NCBI GenBank assembly: GCA_963836195.1
Contig: CAWIIX010000015.1
Location: 124,001-188,000 of the forward strand
From: Trebonia sp963836195
GTDB lineage: Bacteria; Actinomycetota; Actinomycetes; Streptosporangiales; Streptosporangiaceae
Length of the DNA stretch: 64,000 nucleotides
Direction: 5' to 3'
A model generated the notes under the pieces. The model made no database searches. It saw nothing but the letters and a program-made list of their open reading frames with translations, and was not told the origin of the DNA. The first letter of the stretch is position 1. The number at the start of each line of letters is the position of its first letter. Of the stretch, positions 7,719 to 15,283 are shown piece by piece. The translations under genes were made by a program, and so were the position numbers.

Positions 7719-7965
7719 CCCCGGCGGCGGCGCGGAGGACGCGGCCGCCGGGGAGGAGATGACGACGGTTTGACTAGGGGGAAACCGTCGTCGTGAGGGG
7801 AAGATCGGCAGCGGGCCGGGGGGATCGCTGCCGGCCGTGCAACCGGTGGTGACGGCTGGGGGGCCGTCTCCACCGGGAGCCACGGCAAGCACCACCAGGA
7901 TGACTCGGTGGCGGTGGCAATACGGGCCGTCGGCGGAGGTTGGGGGACCTGTGCCGACGGCCCGT
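7719..7965. repeat. Array of five successive stem-loops in a convergent gap
   Basis: The 305-base gap 7684-7988 between whiB and the TauE gene has no ORF of note. It holds five inverted repeats: 7719-7728/7744-7753 (10 bp), 7761-7771/7782-7792 (11 bp), 7806-7813/7826-7833 (8 bp), 7851-7856/7863-7868 (6 bp) and 7922-7934/7953-7965 (13 bp). All arms are exact. Stem starts fall 42, 45, 45 and 71 bases apart, and four loops contain a run of five or more G. The first and last could terminate whiB and the exporter gene; the middle three are unexplained. No T-tracts follow the stems. Confidence 0.7.
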
Positions 7966-7988
7966 CATCACGTCCGGGGTCGGTGGCG

Positions 7989-8783
7989 TCAGCCAAGGCC
8001 CGACCACAGGTAACGGGCGCCGATGGCGACCACGAGGACGCCCATCACCCGGCGGATCAGGATGTCAGGGAGATGCCGCTGGATCCGGGCGCCGGTGTAC
8101 GCGCCCGCCAGCCCGCCGACGCCCAGCGCGATTCCGGTCGGCCAGTCGGGGGCGACCGAGCCGTGGTGATGGACCGAGAGGACCAGAAACGTGATCACCC
8201 CGGCCACCGAGGTCACGAAGGTGGACGCCAGGGCGGCCGGGGCGACTTCGCGGGGCGGGTGCCCGATGCCGATGAGGACAGGGGCCAGGATCGACCCGCC
8301 GCCGATACCGTAGATCCCGCCGACGCAGCCCACGGCCGCCGCGAGCAGGATCAACGCGGGCACGGGAACGGCGCGCGCGGGCCGGGGTTCCACTCCGGGC
8401 CGGGCAGGCCCGGTCCGAGAGATCCAGCCCCCGAGCGGGAGCAGCACCGCCGCGACCACGAGATCGAAGACGCGGGCACCGGGCAGCACCTCCACCCGGA
8501 TGACCGACCCGGCGATCACCCCGGGCAGCGTCCCGGCGATCAGGATCACGGCGAGCCGGCCGCCGTTCTGTCCCTGCCGCCAGTATCGGTACAGCGCACC
8601 CGGCGTAGCCACCACGTTGTACAGCAGATTGGTCGGGGTGACGGCCGGGCTCGGCGTGCCCAGCACGCTGACCTGAAACGGCAGCAGCAGCACCGCCCCC
8701 GAGATCCCAGCCGGGGTGGCCAGCACCGCGATCACGAAGGCGGCCGCCAGGGCCACGCCTTCCGTCCAGCCCGCACCCAGCAT
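7989..8783 (-). CDS. TauE/SafE family sulfite/organosulfonate exporter-like permease
   Basis: The 264-residue protein is strongly hydrophobic, with about eight membrane segments in two similar halves. Each half carries the family's Gly-rich loop: ATPAGISGAVLLLPFQ near residue 25 and GIYGIGGGSILAPVL near residue 160. It contains the conserved TPTNLLYNVVATPGALYRY stretch. Members export sulfite, sulfonates or related anions and are predicted plasma-membrane proteins. The gene is single and convergent with whiB; the last stem-loop of the array would end its transcript. Confidence 0.85.
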   Translation of the reverse strand: MLGAGWTEGVALAAAFVIAVLATPAGISGAVLLLPFQVSVLGTPSPAVTPTNLLYNVVATPGALYRYWRQGQNGGRLAVILIAGTLPGVIAGSVIRVEVLPGARVFDLVVAAVLLPLGGWISRTGPARPGVEPRPARAVPVPALILLAAAVGCVGGIYGIGGGSILAPVLIGIGHPPREVAPAALASTFVTSVAGVITFLVLSVHHHGSVAPDWPTGIALGVGGLAGAYTGARIQRHLPDILIRRVMGVLVVAIGARYLWSGLG

Positions 8784-8891
8784 CCGATCACGGTAACGAA
8801 CTTCGCCCGCTTGATGGGAAAATGACCAGGATAATTGCGCGGTGCAAGCAATATTGACAAATTAATTTTTATGTACAAGAATTCTTTTGTG

Positions 8892-9449
8892 ATGAAAGAG
8901 GTCTTCTATCTCGAGCGCCTTGACCAGGCGGAGGCGCTGCTGCGGCCGGGGCGGATCGAGATCCTCCGCCAGCTGGCCGAGCCGGCGTCCTGCACCGACG
9001 TCGGCGGCCGGCTGGGCCAGGCGCCGCAGAAGGTCTACTACCACGTCAAGCAGATGGAGCAGGCCAGCCTGGTCACCCGCGTGGCGGAGCGGCAGGTCCG
9101 CGGCATCACCGAGGGCATCTACCAGGCCAGCGGCGCCTCCTACTGGCTCGCGCCAACGCTGGTCGGCGCGATCGGGCGACGGCGGGTGGAAGACGAGATG
9201 AGCCTCGGCTACCTGCTCAGCCTGTCCGAGCAGCTCCAGTCCGACCTCGTCCGGCTGGCCGACGCCCCGGGCGACCGGCCCTCGCTCGGCCTGTCCGGCG
9301 AGGTGCGGCTGCCGCCGGAACGCCGGCACGAGTTCTTGAACAGCCTCCGCGCCGCCATCGAAGGGGTGCTCACCCAGTACGGCGGCGCCGACGGCGCGCC
9401 GTTCCGCATCGCCGTCGCCTGCTATCCCGGAGAGGAAGAACAACGATGA
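8892..9449 (+). CDS. Winged-helix (ArsR-like) transcriptional regulator
   Basis: Residues about 10-90 form a winged helix-turn-helix: EALLRPGRIEILRQLAEPAS, then GRLGQAPQKVYYHVKQMEQASLV as recognition helix and wing. The C-terminal part (EDEMSLGYLLSLSEQLQSDLVRLA and a later EFLNSLRAAIEGVLTQYG) resembles regulators paired with SRPBCC proteins. It overlaps the next gene by ATGA at 9446-9449, so the two are co-translated. The start region is unusually A+T-rich (8850-8890) with TTGACA at 8854-8859. ATG 8892 is preferred, with in-frame ATG 8871 as alternative; no Shine-Dalgarno sequence is seen for either. Confidence 0.75.
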   Translation: MKEVFYLERLDQAEALLRPGRIEILRQLAEPASCTDVGGRLGQAPQKVYYHVKQMEQASLVTRVAERQVRGITEGIYQASGASYWLAPTLVGAIGRRRVEDEMSLGYLLSLSEQLQSDLVRLADAPGDRPSLGLSGEVRLPPERRHEFLNSLRAAIEGVLTQYGGADGAPFRIAVACYPGEEEQR

Positions 9450-10324
9450 CCGAGACCTACACGCTCCAGGTCGCCGTGGGCGCGCCCCCGGCGACCGTCT
9501 ACGCCGCGCTGACCAGCCAGGTCGCGCTGCGGACATGGCTGGCCGAGTACGCCGAGGTGGCGCTCGAAGACGGGGTGTTCGAGTTCTGGGGCCGGTACAC
9601 CCCCGACGGCGAGCGCGGGCGGCAGCGGCTGTTGTCGTTCCAGCCCGGGCGCGGCCTCAGCTTCTCCTGGCTCGTGCAGGAGGCCGAGACCGAGGTCGCC
9701 ATCACAGTCGAGCCGTCAGCGTCTGTGCAGGACGGCAGCGTGGTCACGCTCACCCACTCCGGCGTGCCGCCCCGCGCCGCCGGAGACGCCTACTGGGTGG
9801 GCGACCTGCTGATGCTCTCGCTGGCGAACCTGGCCAGCTACTGCGAGGGCCGCCAGGTCGCCCCGATGTGCGACTTCGGCGCCGCGCAGAAGACGGAGGC
9901 ACGGGGACGGGTCGAGATCGACGTCCCGCCGGACCAGGTGTTCGCCGCGCTCATCGAGCCGGCCGAGCTGAACCGCTGGATCGCCACCGACGCGACGGTC
10001 GAGCCCGAGGTGGGCGGGCGTTACGACTTCGGCTGGGACCACGGCCCGGTCAAGATCCTCGAACTCGACCCCGGCCGGACCCTCGCCTACTCCTGGCGCC
10101 ACTCCTGGGACGACGGTGACGGCCCCGACTCGACGGTGGTCCGCTGGGAGCTTGAGGGATCGCAGGGACGAACGTACCTGACGATCGTGCACAGCGGCTT
10201 CGGCGGCGACCGGCGGCCCGACGGCTACCAGCTCGGGTGGCAGGAGTTCCTGGTCTCGCTCAAGCGGATGCTTGAGGTCGGCGCAGGCTGGCAGCCGGTC
10301 AGGCAGACCGAGCCGGCCGCCTGA
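9446..10324 (+). CDS. Tandem SRPBCC (AHSA1/START-like) protein
   Basis: The 292-residue product contains two SRPBCC domains in tandem: residues about 1-140 (VAVGAPPATVYAALTSQVALRTWL, VTLTHSGVP) and about 152-280 (RVEIDVPPDQVFAALIEPAEL, GGRYDFGW, YLTIVHSGF). Each has the N-terminal strand, the LNRW-type helix and the long C-terminal helix that form a hydrophobic pocket. Such AHSA1-like proteins bind hydrophobic ligands and are often controlled by an adjacent ArsR-like regulator, as here. The ligand is unknown. Confidence 0.8.
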   Translation: MTETYTLQVAVGAPPATVYAALTSQVALRTWLAEYAEVALEDGVFEFWGRYTPDGERGRQRLLSFQPGRGLSFSWLVQEAETEVAITVEPSASVQDGSVVTLTHSGVPPRAAGDAYWVGDLLMLSLANLASYCEGRQVAPMCDFGAAQKTEARGRVEIDVPPDQVFAALIEPAELNRWIATDATVEPEVGGRYDFGWDHGPVKILELDPGRTLAYSWRHSWDDGDGPDSTVVRWELEGSQGRTYLTIVHSGFGGDRRPDGYQLGWQEFLVSLKRMLEVGAGWQPVRQTEPAA

Positions 10325-10412
10325 CCGGCGTTCACGGCAGCGGCTCGTGCCCTGCCGTCCCGCGAACCCGCCGCTTCCTTTCGCCGACTTCATCGTCTAT
10401 CGTCGATTAACG

Positions 10413-10766
10413 ATGAATGATCAGGCGAGGCCGCTGGAGCGTGCCACCGCAGCGCAGTACTCCTCGTGGTTTCGCGCGCTGGCCGACCCCACCCGGGTGC
10501 AGATCGTGTCCTTGCTGGCCCGCAGCGGCGGGCCCCTGACGGTCGGCGCGATCACCGGCGCGGTGGACGTCGGGCAGTCCACTGTGTCCGCGCACTTGAA
10601 GGTGCTCGCCGAAGTCGGGTTCGTGCTGGCGGACAGGCACGGCACGAGCGTCCGCTACCGGGTGAACAGCCGCTGCGTGGACCGCTTCCCGACGGCCGCC
10701 GACGTCGTGATGGGCAGGCCAGCCCCGGAAGCCGGCCGGGCGGCAGCCGGGGAGGAGAGCGCGTGA
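10413..10766 (+). CDS. arsR: ArsR-family repressor of the arsN1 operon
   Basis: The product is about 117 residues with the core ArsR sequence FRALADPTRVQIVSLLA, then VGQSTVSAHLKVLAEVGFV and a wing ADRHGTSVRYRV. No CxC metal site is visible in the recognition region, so effector sensing may use cysteine positions outside the core or not be metal-based. ATG 10413 begins the family-like sequence, and an A+T-rich segment (TATCGTCGATTAACGATGA) surrounds the start and could be the operator. It overlaps arsN1 by GTGA at 10763-10766, which implies coupled translation. Confidence 0.85.
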   Translation: MNDQARPLERATAAQYSSWFRALADPTRVQIVSLLARSGGPLTVGAITGAVDVGQSTVSAHLKVLAEVGFVLADRHGTSVRYRVNSRCVDRFPTAADVVMGRPAPEAGRAAAGEESA

Positions 10767-11302
10767 CCCGCAGCCCCGAGCCCGCTGGGCCCGTCTCGCG
10801 CGGGGTGCTGATCCGCCCGATGCAGCCCGCCGATGCCGGCCAGGTGCTGGCGATCTATCAGGCCGGGCTGGACACGGGGCAGGCTAGCTTCGAGACCACC
10901 GCCCCGGCGTGGGAGCACTTCGACGCAGTCAGGCTCCCTGCCCACCGGTACGTGGCCGCCGACGCCGGCACCGGACAGGTACTGGGCTGGACCGCCGCCA
11001 TCGCCGTGTCCGATCGGTGCGTCTACGCCGGGGTAATCGAGCACAGCGTCTACACTCACTCCGCCCACCGCCGCCGGGGCGTCGGCGCGGCCCTGCTCGC
11101 GGCGCTGATTGCCTCGGCCGAGGAGGCGGGCGTGTGGACCATTCAGTCCGGCGTGTTCCCCGAGAACATCGCCAGCCTGCGTCTGCACGAGCAGGCGGGG
11201 TTCCGCGTGGTCGGCACGAGGGAGCGGATCGGCCGCCACCACGGCCGATGGCGCGACACGGTCTTGATCGAGCGGCGCAGTGCCGTCGTCGGGGCCGGCT
11301 GA
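10763..11302 (+). CDS. arsN1: ArsN1-type N-acetyltransferase (arsinothricin/phosphinothricin acetyltransferase family)
   Basis: This is a GNAT enzyme of about 179 residues. It shows RPMQPADAGQVLAIYQAGL, the acetyl-CoA loop HRRRGVGAALLAALI, WTIQSGVFPENIASLRLH and the C-terminal RERIGRHHGRWRDTVLIERR, a combination characteristic of the PAT/ArsN1 group. Known members acetylate the amino group of phosphinothricin or arsinothricin, and the ArsN1 type is usually encoded in ars operons. Here it lies between arsR and arsenate reductase remnants, which supports the ArsN1 reading. The start is GTG, overlapping the arsR stop. Confidence 0.85.
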   Translation: MTRSPEPAGPVSRGVLIRPMQPADAGQVLAIYQAGLDTGQASFETTAPAWEHFDAVRLPAHRYVAADAGTGQVLGWTAAIAVSDRCVYAGVIEHSVYTHSAHRRRGVGAALLAALIASAEEAGVWTIQSGVFPENIASLRLHEQAGFRVVGTRERIGRHHGRWRDTVLIERRSAVVGAG

Positions 11303-11304
11303 GG

Positions 11305-11722
11305 TTAGTCCCCGGCTGGCCGGACGCCGAGCTCGGCGAGCAGCGTCCGCACCCGCCCGGCGATGTCGTCCCGGATCGGGCGGATCTGATCCACGGTCAG
11401 CCCGGCCGGGTCGGGCAGCTCCCAGACCAGGTAGCGCTTGCCCGGGAACACCGGGCACGCGTCCCCGCAGCCCATCGTGATCACGACGTCGGCCGCCTCC
11501 GCCTGCGCCGGCCCCCAGCGGCTTGGGCACCTCCTGCGAGATGTCCAGCCCGATCTCCGCCATCGCCGTCGCGACCGCCGGGTTGACCTGCTCGGCCGGG
11601 TCCGACCCGGCCGACGTCACCCGCACCCCCCCGCCCGCCTGGCTGGCCAGCAGCGCCGCCGCCATCTGGGACCGGCCCGCGTTGTGGGTGCACATGAACA
11701 GCACCTCGGGAACGTTCGTCAC
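11305..11722 (-). pseudogene. arsC: Arsenate reductase (LMW-phosphatase type), single frameshift
   Basis: From GTG 11722 the frame encodes VLFMCTHNAGRSQMAAALL, the P-loop of thioredoxin/mycothiol-type ArsC, then SAGSDPAEQVNPAV and SQEVPKPLG. Near 11507-11516 the frame breaks. The +1 frame continues correctly with AEAADVVITMGCGDACPVFPG and ends at TAA 11305-11307 after LAELGVRPAGD. Removing one G from GGGGGCCGGCG restores a continuous protein of about 138 residues. As given, the enzyme would be truncated before its second cysteine motif. GAAGGGAAGG precedes the start. It lies downstream of the aquaporin remnant and arsR in one minus-strand operon. Confidence 0.8.
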
Positions 11723-11738
11723 CGCAACCGCCTTCCCT

Positions 11739-12171
11739 TCAGCTCCCGGCCGCCGGGGCTGCCCCGGCCGCCGCCGTTTCCCGCCCGGCCGGGGCCGGGC
11801 TGCCACCCGTGGTGGGCCGGGCGACCGGGTAGAGGACCAGGACCAGGGCCGCGCCCAGGATCGCTCCGGCCGCCTGCGCGCCAACGAACCCAGGCACCGA
11901 CGCCGGCGCGATCCCGGCGAACGTGCCGGTGAACGCGCGCCCGATGGTGACCACCGGGTTGGCGAACGACGTGGACGACGTGGCCCAGTACGCCGCGCCG
12001 ACCCACCCCGCCACCGCCGCCGGCGCGCCCCGGCCCGACCGGGCCAGCGCCCAGTCAGCGGCCGACACCACCCCCCGATCCGACCACCACCGCCACCAGC
12101 AGCCCGGTCCCGGTGAACTCGGCCAGCGCCCGCCGCGCCAGCGCAGGCCGCGCGGCCCCGGGCGGGCTCAC
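11739..12171 (-). pseudogene. MIP-family aquaporin (AqpS-like) remnant with internal deletion
   Basis: The gene begins at GTG 12171, overlapping the arsR stop (GTGA). It encodes ALARRALAEFTGTGLLVAVVVGSG, the first membrane helix of a MIP channel. It then jumps to ADWALARSGRG and VGAAYWATSSTSFANPVVTIGRAF, which carries the second NPA-equivalent (NPV) and the last helices through PGFVGAQAAGAILGAAL. About 100 residues, including the first NPA loop, are missing. A G6 run at about 12071-12076 also shifts the frame; removing one G joins the parts. Full-length relatives are about 230-250 residues. AqpS-type channels in ars operons move arsenite, so this copy cannot work as a normal channel. Confidence 0.8.
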
Positions 12172-12560
12172 CCCGCCGCCAACGCGGCCGCCTGCGGGAC
12201 CAGCACCGCCGACATCCGCGCCATCATCGCCGGCTCCACTCGGTAGTACACCCACGTCCCGCGCCGCTCGGCGCTGATCAGCCCCGCCTCGCGCAAGATC
12301 CGCAGGTGATAGCTCACCGACGGCGCGGTCATCGCGAACGCCCCGGTCAGGTCGCACACGCACGACTCACCGCCCTCGTGGCAGGCAATCAGCGACAGCA
12401 GCCGCAGCCGCACCGGGTCGGCGACCGCCTTGAACAGCAGCGCCAGTTCCCGCGCCCCGCTCTCCGGCAGCGGCTCGCACGCCAGCGGCGCGCAGCACTC
12501 AACGCCGGTCTCGCCCGGCCCGCAGTCCCCGCAACCCGCCCCGGATCCTTGATTAGACAT
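12168..12560 (-). CDS. arsR: ArsR-family arsenic-responsive repressor
   Basis: The 130-residue protein has an ArsR winged helix: LLFKAVADPVRLRLLSLIACHEGGESCVCDLT, with the classical As(III)-binding CxC (Cys67, Cys69), then APSVSYHLRILREAGLISAERRGTWVYYRV. The N-terminus is unusually rich in cysteine (Cys10, 13, 22, 23, 28), which may add metal-sensing capacity. ATG 12560 is chosen because it opens the sequence MSNQGSGAGCGDCG and lies inside a palindrome. It heads the operon arsR-aqp-arsC and is divergent from arsI. Confidence 0.9.
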   Translation of the reverse strand: MSNQGSGAGCGDCGPGETGVECCAPLACEPLPESGARELALLFKAVADPVRLRLLSLIACHEGGESCVCDLTGAFAMTAPSVSYHLRILREAGLISAERRGTWVYYRVEPAMMARMSAVLVPQAAALAAG

Positions 12561-12564
12561 GTCT
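12555..12564. promoter_or_regulatory. Palindrome AGACATGTCT over the arsR start codon
   Basis: AGACATGTCT is a perfect 10-bp palindrome overlapping the arsR ATG (12558-12560), flanked by ATT and TTAAT. A second A+T-rich imperfect palindrome, ATTAAAGAAATCTCTAA, lies about 50 bases away near arsI. Both are in the arsR-arsI divergent gap and are plausible ArsR operators. Confidence 0.5.
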
Positions 12565-12669
12565 TTAATTTGACACACCTTCCGGCAGCAGCGCAAACTG
12601 ACGAGGCAACTGATTAAAGAAATCTCTAAGCAGCGCCGGGCGGCCGGCCCGCGCAGGGAGGAACACGCC

Positions 12670-13131
12670 ATGTCCCGCGTCCAGCTCGCGCTTCGCGTCG
12701 CCGACCTCGAAGGCTCCATCGCCTTCTACTCCAGGCTGTTCGACGCGCAGCCCGCCAAGCGCCGTCCCGGCTACGCCAACTTCGCGATCGCCGAGCCGCC
12801 GCTCAAGCTCGTCCTCATCGAGGGCGCCCCCGGTGAGCCCACCCGCATGGACCACCTCGGCGTCGAGGTCGAGACCCCGGCCGAGGTCGCCGCCGCCACC
12901 GCCCGGCTGGCCGCCGACGGGCTCCCGACCCGCACCGAGGAGAACACCGCCTGCTGTTACGCCGTCCAGGACAAGGTCTGGGTCACCGGTCCCGGTGACG
13001 AGCCCTGGGAGGTCTACACCGTCAAGGGCGACGCCGACACGCTCGACCGGCAAGCCGGCTCAACCTGCTGCGCCCCGGCCCATGACCAGGTCGGGGTCAG
13101 TGCGGCAGCGGCCCGCCCGCCAGGGCGATGA
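12670..13131 (+). CDS. arsI: ArsI-type C-As lyase (vicinal-oxygen-chelate fold)
   Basis: This VOC-fold dioxygenase contains the residues expected of ArsI/CadI-type proteins: Gln5 and His62 plus Glu114 as Fe(II) ligands (VQLALRV, MDHLGVEVE, EPWEVYTVKGDAD) and the vicinal pair Cys95-Cys96 (ENTACCYA) that binds trivalent organoarsenic. Known ArsI enzymes cleave the carbon-arsenic bond of methylarsenite and aromatic arsenicals. The C-terminus adds another Cys pair (STCCAP). It is divergent from an ArsR with a CxC site, as usual. Its 3' end overlaps the convergent chrA end by 35 bases. Confidence 0.9.
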   Translation: MSRVQLALRVADLEGSIAFYSRLFDAQPAKRRPGYANFAIAEPPLKLVLIEGAPGEPTRMDHLGVEVETPAEVAAATARLAADGLPTRTEENTACCYAVQDKVWVTGPGDEPWEVYTVKGDADTLDRQAGSTCCAPAHDQVGVSAAAARPPGR

Positions 13132-14359
13132 TCACCCCGGTACCTCCGGCGGCCAGCAGGGTCAGCACCACCCCGCGGTGCAGGGCCAGCAGCAGCACTG
13201 CGGCTGCGGCGAGCACGGCATACTGCCAGGGCTGAGACAGCGCGCGGGCGAGCAGGATCGCCGACCCGAGGATCGCGCCGATCGCGGCCGGGCCGGCCCC
13301 GCCCAAGAAAGCCTGCACGCCGTGGCTGCCGCGCAGGGTGCCGAAGTGACGGGCGCCGGCGAGCACGAAGACGAAGGACGGGGAGAACGCGATCACGGCG
13401 GCGAGCAGGCCGCCCCCGATCCCGGCGGCGGCGTAGCCAACCGTGGCCACGGTCTGCACGACCGGCCCCGGGGTGACCTGCCCGAGCGCGACCCCGTTAA
13501 GGAACTGGGCACTCGTCATCCAGTGATGGGAGATCGCGTCGGCCTGCATCAGCGGGATGATGACGAACCCGCCGCCGAAGCTCAGCGCGCCAACCTTGAG
13601 CGCGGTCCACGCCAAGGGAAGCAGCGCGCCCGCCCCGGCTGCCGCCGCGATCGCGCGGACGGGTCCGGCGGCCCGCGCGGCCCGCGCCATCAGCAGCGGG
13701 AGCAGGACGATCGCACGGGGTCCCGCGATTTGAGCGTGGTGGTGGCGGTAGATGGCCAGTTCGATGGCGCCGCATCCGAGCAGGACCAGGACCAGCCACG
13801 GCCCGATCGTGGCGGCGGCGGCGCCACCCGCGAGCATGTAGGCGGACCACCGGGCGCGCCGGGAACGGGAGCCGGCCGCGCGTTTCCAGCTTGGCCCGGT
13901 CAGCGACCAGCCAGCCTGCACCGCCACTGCGGCGACGGCGGCGCCCGCCCCGGCGCCGGCGCCCCGCACCCACGTCGGCGGGGTTCCGGCCAGGAACAGG
14001 ACGGACAGGGCGAGGATCAGGATCAGGCCGGGGACGATGAACGCGAGGCCGCCGGCCAGCGCGCCGAGGCGGCCACGGACCCGCCAGGCGCAGAAGATCG
14101 CCAGCTGGGTAGACGCGGGGCCGGGCAGCAGGTTGCAGACGGCGATCGCGTCCTCGAACTCCCGGGCGTCTAGCCAGCGCCGCCGGTCCACGCACAGCCG
14201 ACGCAGCAGCGCGATGTGGGCGGGCGGGCCGCCGAAGCCGGTGCAGCCGATCCGGCCCCACTCGCGCAGCACGGTCGCGAGGTCGGCCTGCCGCCGGCCG
14301 GGGACGACGGCGGCCGGGGGGAGAGCGGCGGCGTCCGGCTGCCCGGTGCCGTCGGTCAC
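13097..14359 (-). CDS. chrA: Chromate transporter ChrA, long-chain two-domain type
   Basis: The 420-residue membrane protein has two homologous CHR domains. The first shows IGCTGFGGPPAHIALL and CNLLPGPASTQLAIF; the second shows VGALSFGGGFVIIPLM and LGQVTPGPVVQTVATVGY. These FGGP and PGP motifs define ChrA, which exports chromate using the proton gradient. About ten to twelve hydrophobic segments are present. The start is GTG 14359, overlapping the stop of the arsR-arsC fusion gene (GTGA), so transport and regulation are coupled. The association of chrA with arsenic genes suggests one mobile or accumulated metal-resistance unit. Confidence 0.9.
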   Translation of the reverse strand: MTDGTGQPDAAALPPAAVVPGRRQADLATVLREWGRIGCTGFGGPPAHIALLRRLCVDRRRWLDAREFEDAIAVCNLLPGPASTQLAIFCAWRVRGRLGALAGGLAFIVPGLILILALSVLFLAGTPPTWVRGAGAGAGAAVAAVAVQAGWSLTGPSWKRAAGSRSRRARWSAYMLAGGAAAATIGPWLVLVLLGCGAIELAIYRHHHAQIAGPRAIVLLPLLMARAARAAGPVRAIAAAAGAGALLPLAWTALKVGALSFGGGFVIIPLMQADAISHHWMTSAQFLNGVALGQVTPGPVVQTVATVGYAAAGIGGGLLAAVIAFSPSFVFVLAGARHFGTLRGSHGVQAFLGGAGPAAIGAILGSAILLARALSQPWQYAVLAAAAVLLLALHRGVVLTLLAAGGTGVIIALAGGPLPH

Positions 14360-15183
14360 CGGACCGGCTCGTCTCGCGCGCTCTGTCCCCGGCTAGGCGC
14401 AGGCCGACCCGTTGCCTGCGGTCGACCGGCGATCCGGGCCAGCAGGAATCCGATCCGGGTCGCCAGCTCTGCGGCCAGGGCGCGGAACGCCGGGTACGTC
14501 TCGGCGTCGGACCCGCCTGCGGCGGCCGGGTCGGGGATGCTCCAGTGGACCAGCTCGGGCGGACCGGGGAAGTCCGGGCAGGCTTCGCGAACCCGGTCAC
14601 ACAGGCTGACCGCATAGTCGAACTGCTGCCCGGCCAGGTCACTGAAGTGCCGGGACTGGCGGCGGCTGATGTCGACGCCGCGCTCGCGCATCACCCGGAC
14701 CGCGTTCGGGTGCAGCGGCTTGGGATGACTGCCGGCGCTGGCCGCGGTGACCGCGCCGCCCGCCAGCTGCTCGCAGATCGCCTGCGCGATCTGGGAGCGG
14801 GCACTGTTCCCGGTGCACAGGAACAGCACCGAGGCCCGCCCGCCGCCCGGCCCCGGGGGCGGCGGGACGAGCCGCAGGCCGGGATGGAGCGCCGCCCCGG
14901 CCCCCGCCAACAGCTCACCGCACCGGGACAGGTCGATGCTGTAGTAGGCGTCACGCCCGTCCGCCGAGCTGCGCCGCATCACCACCAGCCCGCCGGCCCG
15001 GAGCTTGGCCAGGTGGTAGGAGACCAGGTTCTGCGGCTGGCCGGCCAGCGCCGTCAGCTCGCGGACCTGCCGGTCGCTGCGCGCCAGCTCCGAGAGCAGC
15101 CTCCAGCGCACCGGGTGCCCGGCCAATGCCAGGAAGCCCGGCGGGGACGTGCCCTTCCCCGCAGCCACCTCACCAAAATACAT
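14356..15183 (-). CDS. Fusion of ArsR repressor and LMW-phosphatase-type arsenate reductase
   Basis: The product is about 275 residues. Residues about 15-95 form an ArsR winged helix (LAGHPVRWRLLSELARSDRQV, QNLVSYHLAKLRAGGLV). After a Pro/Gly-rich linker (PPPPGPGGG), residues about 117-255 form a low-molecular-weight phosphatase/ArsC domain with VLFLCTGNSARSQIAQ (Cys123 P-loop), ASAGSHPKPLHPNAV and VHWSIPDPA as general-acid region. ArsR-ArsC fusions are known in actinomycetes; the domain may also be a phosphatase. ATG 15183 lies inside the 44-bp palindrome with no Shine-Dalgarno sequence, suggesting a leaderless message; TTG 15204 is possible. It is coupled to chrA. Confidence 0.85.
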   Translation of the reverse strand: MYFGEVAAGKGTSPPGFLALAGHPVRWRLLSELARSDRQVRELTALAGQPQNLVSYHLAKLRAGGLVVMRRSSADGRDAYYSIDLSRCGELLAGAGAALHPGLRLVPPPPGPGGGRASVLFLCTGNSARSQIAQAICEQLAGGAVTAASAGSHPKPLHPNAVRVMRERGVDISRRQSRHFSDLAGQQFDYAVSLCDRVREACPDFPGPPELVHWSIPDPAAAGGSDAETYPAFRALAAELATRIGFLLARIAGRPQATGRPAPSRGQSARDEPVR

Positions 15184-15220
15184 CAAGCCGGATTGATTGA
15201 TCAATCCGGCTTGATGTATT
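15177..15220. promoter_or_regulatory. 44-bp palindrome (21-bp exact arms) at the arsR-arsC fusion start
   Basis: 15177-15197 and 15200-15220 are exact reverse complements separated by TG. Nested in it are ATCAA...TTGAT half-sites typical of ArsR/SmtB operators. It covers the proposed start codon of the fusion gene, so binding would block initiation of its own operon and chrA. The length and perfection are unusual for this family. Confidence 0.8.
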
Positions 15221-15283
15221 GGTCCCGGGGACAGCCGCCGCCGGTGACAAGTCCGGCATGGCGCGATTGGGGAGTCCGGACAG

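Noticed and set aside
7684..7988. CRISPR array or tRNA cluster in the multi-hairpin gap
   Set aside because: Stems differ from one another, there are no identical repeats, and no tRNA T-loop consensus was seen.
8854..8882. Sigma-70 promoter from TTGACA at 8854
   Set aside because: No acceptable -10 element lies 16-18 bases downstream.
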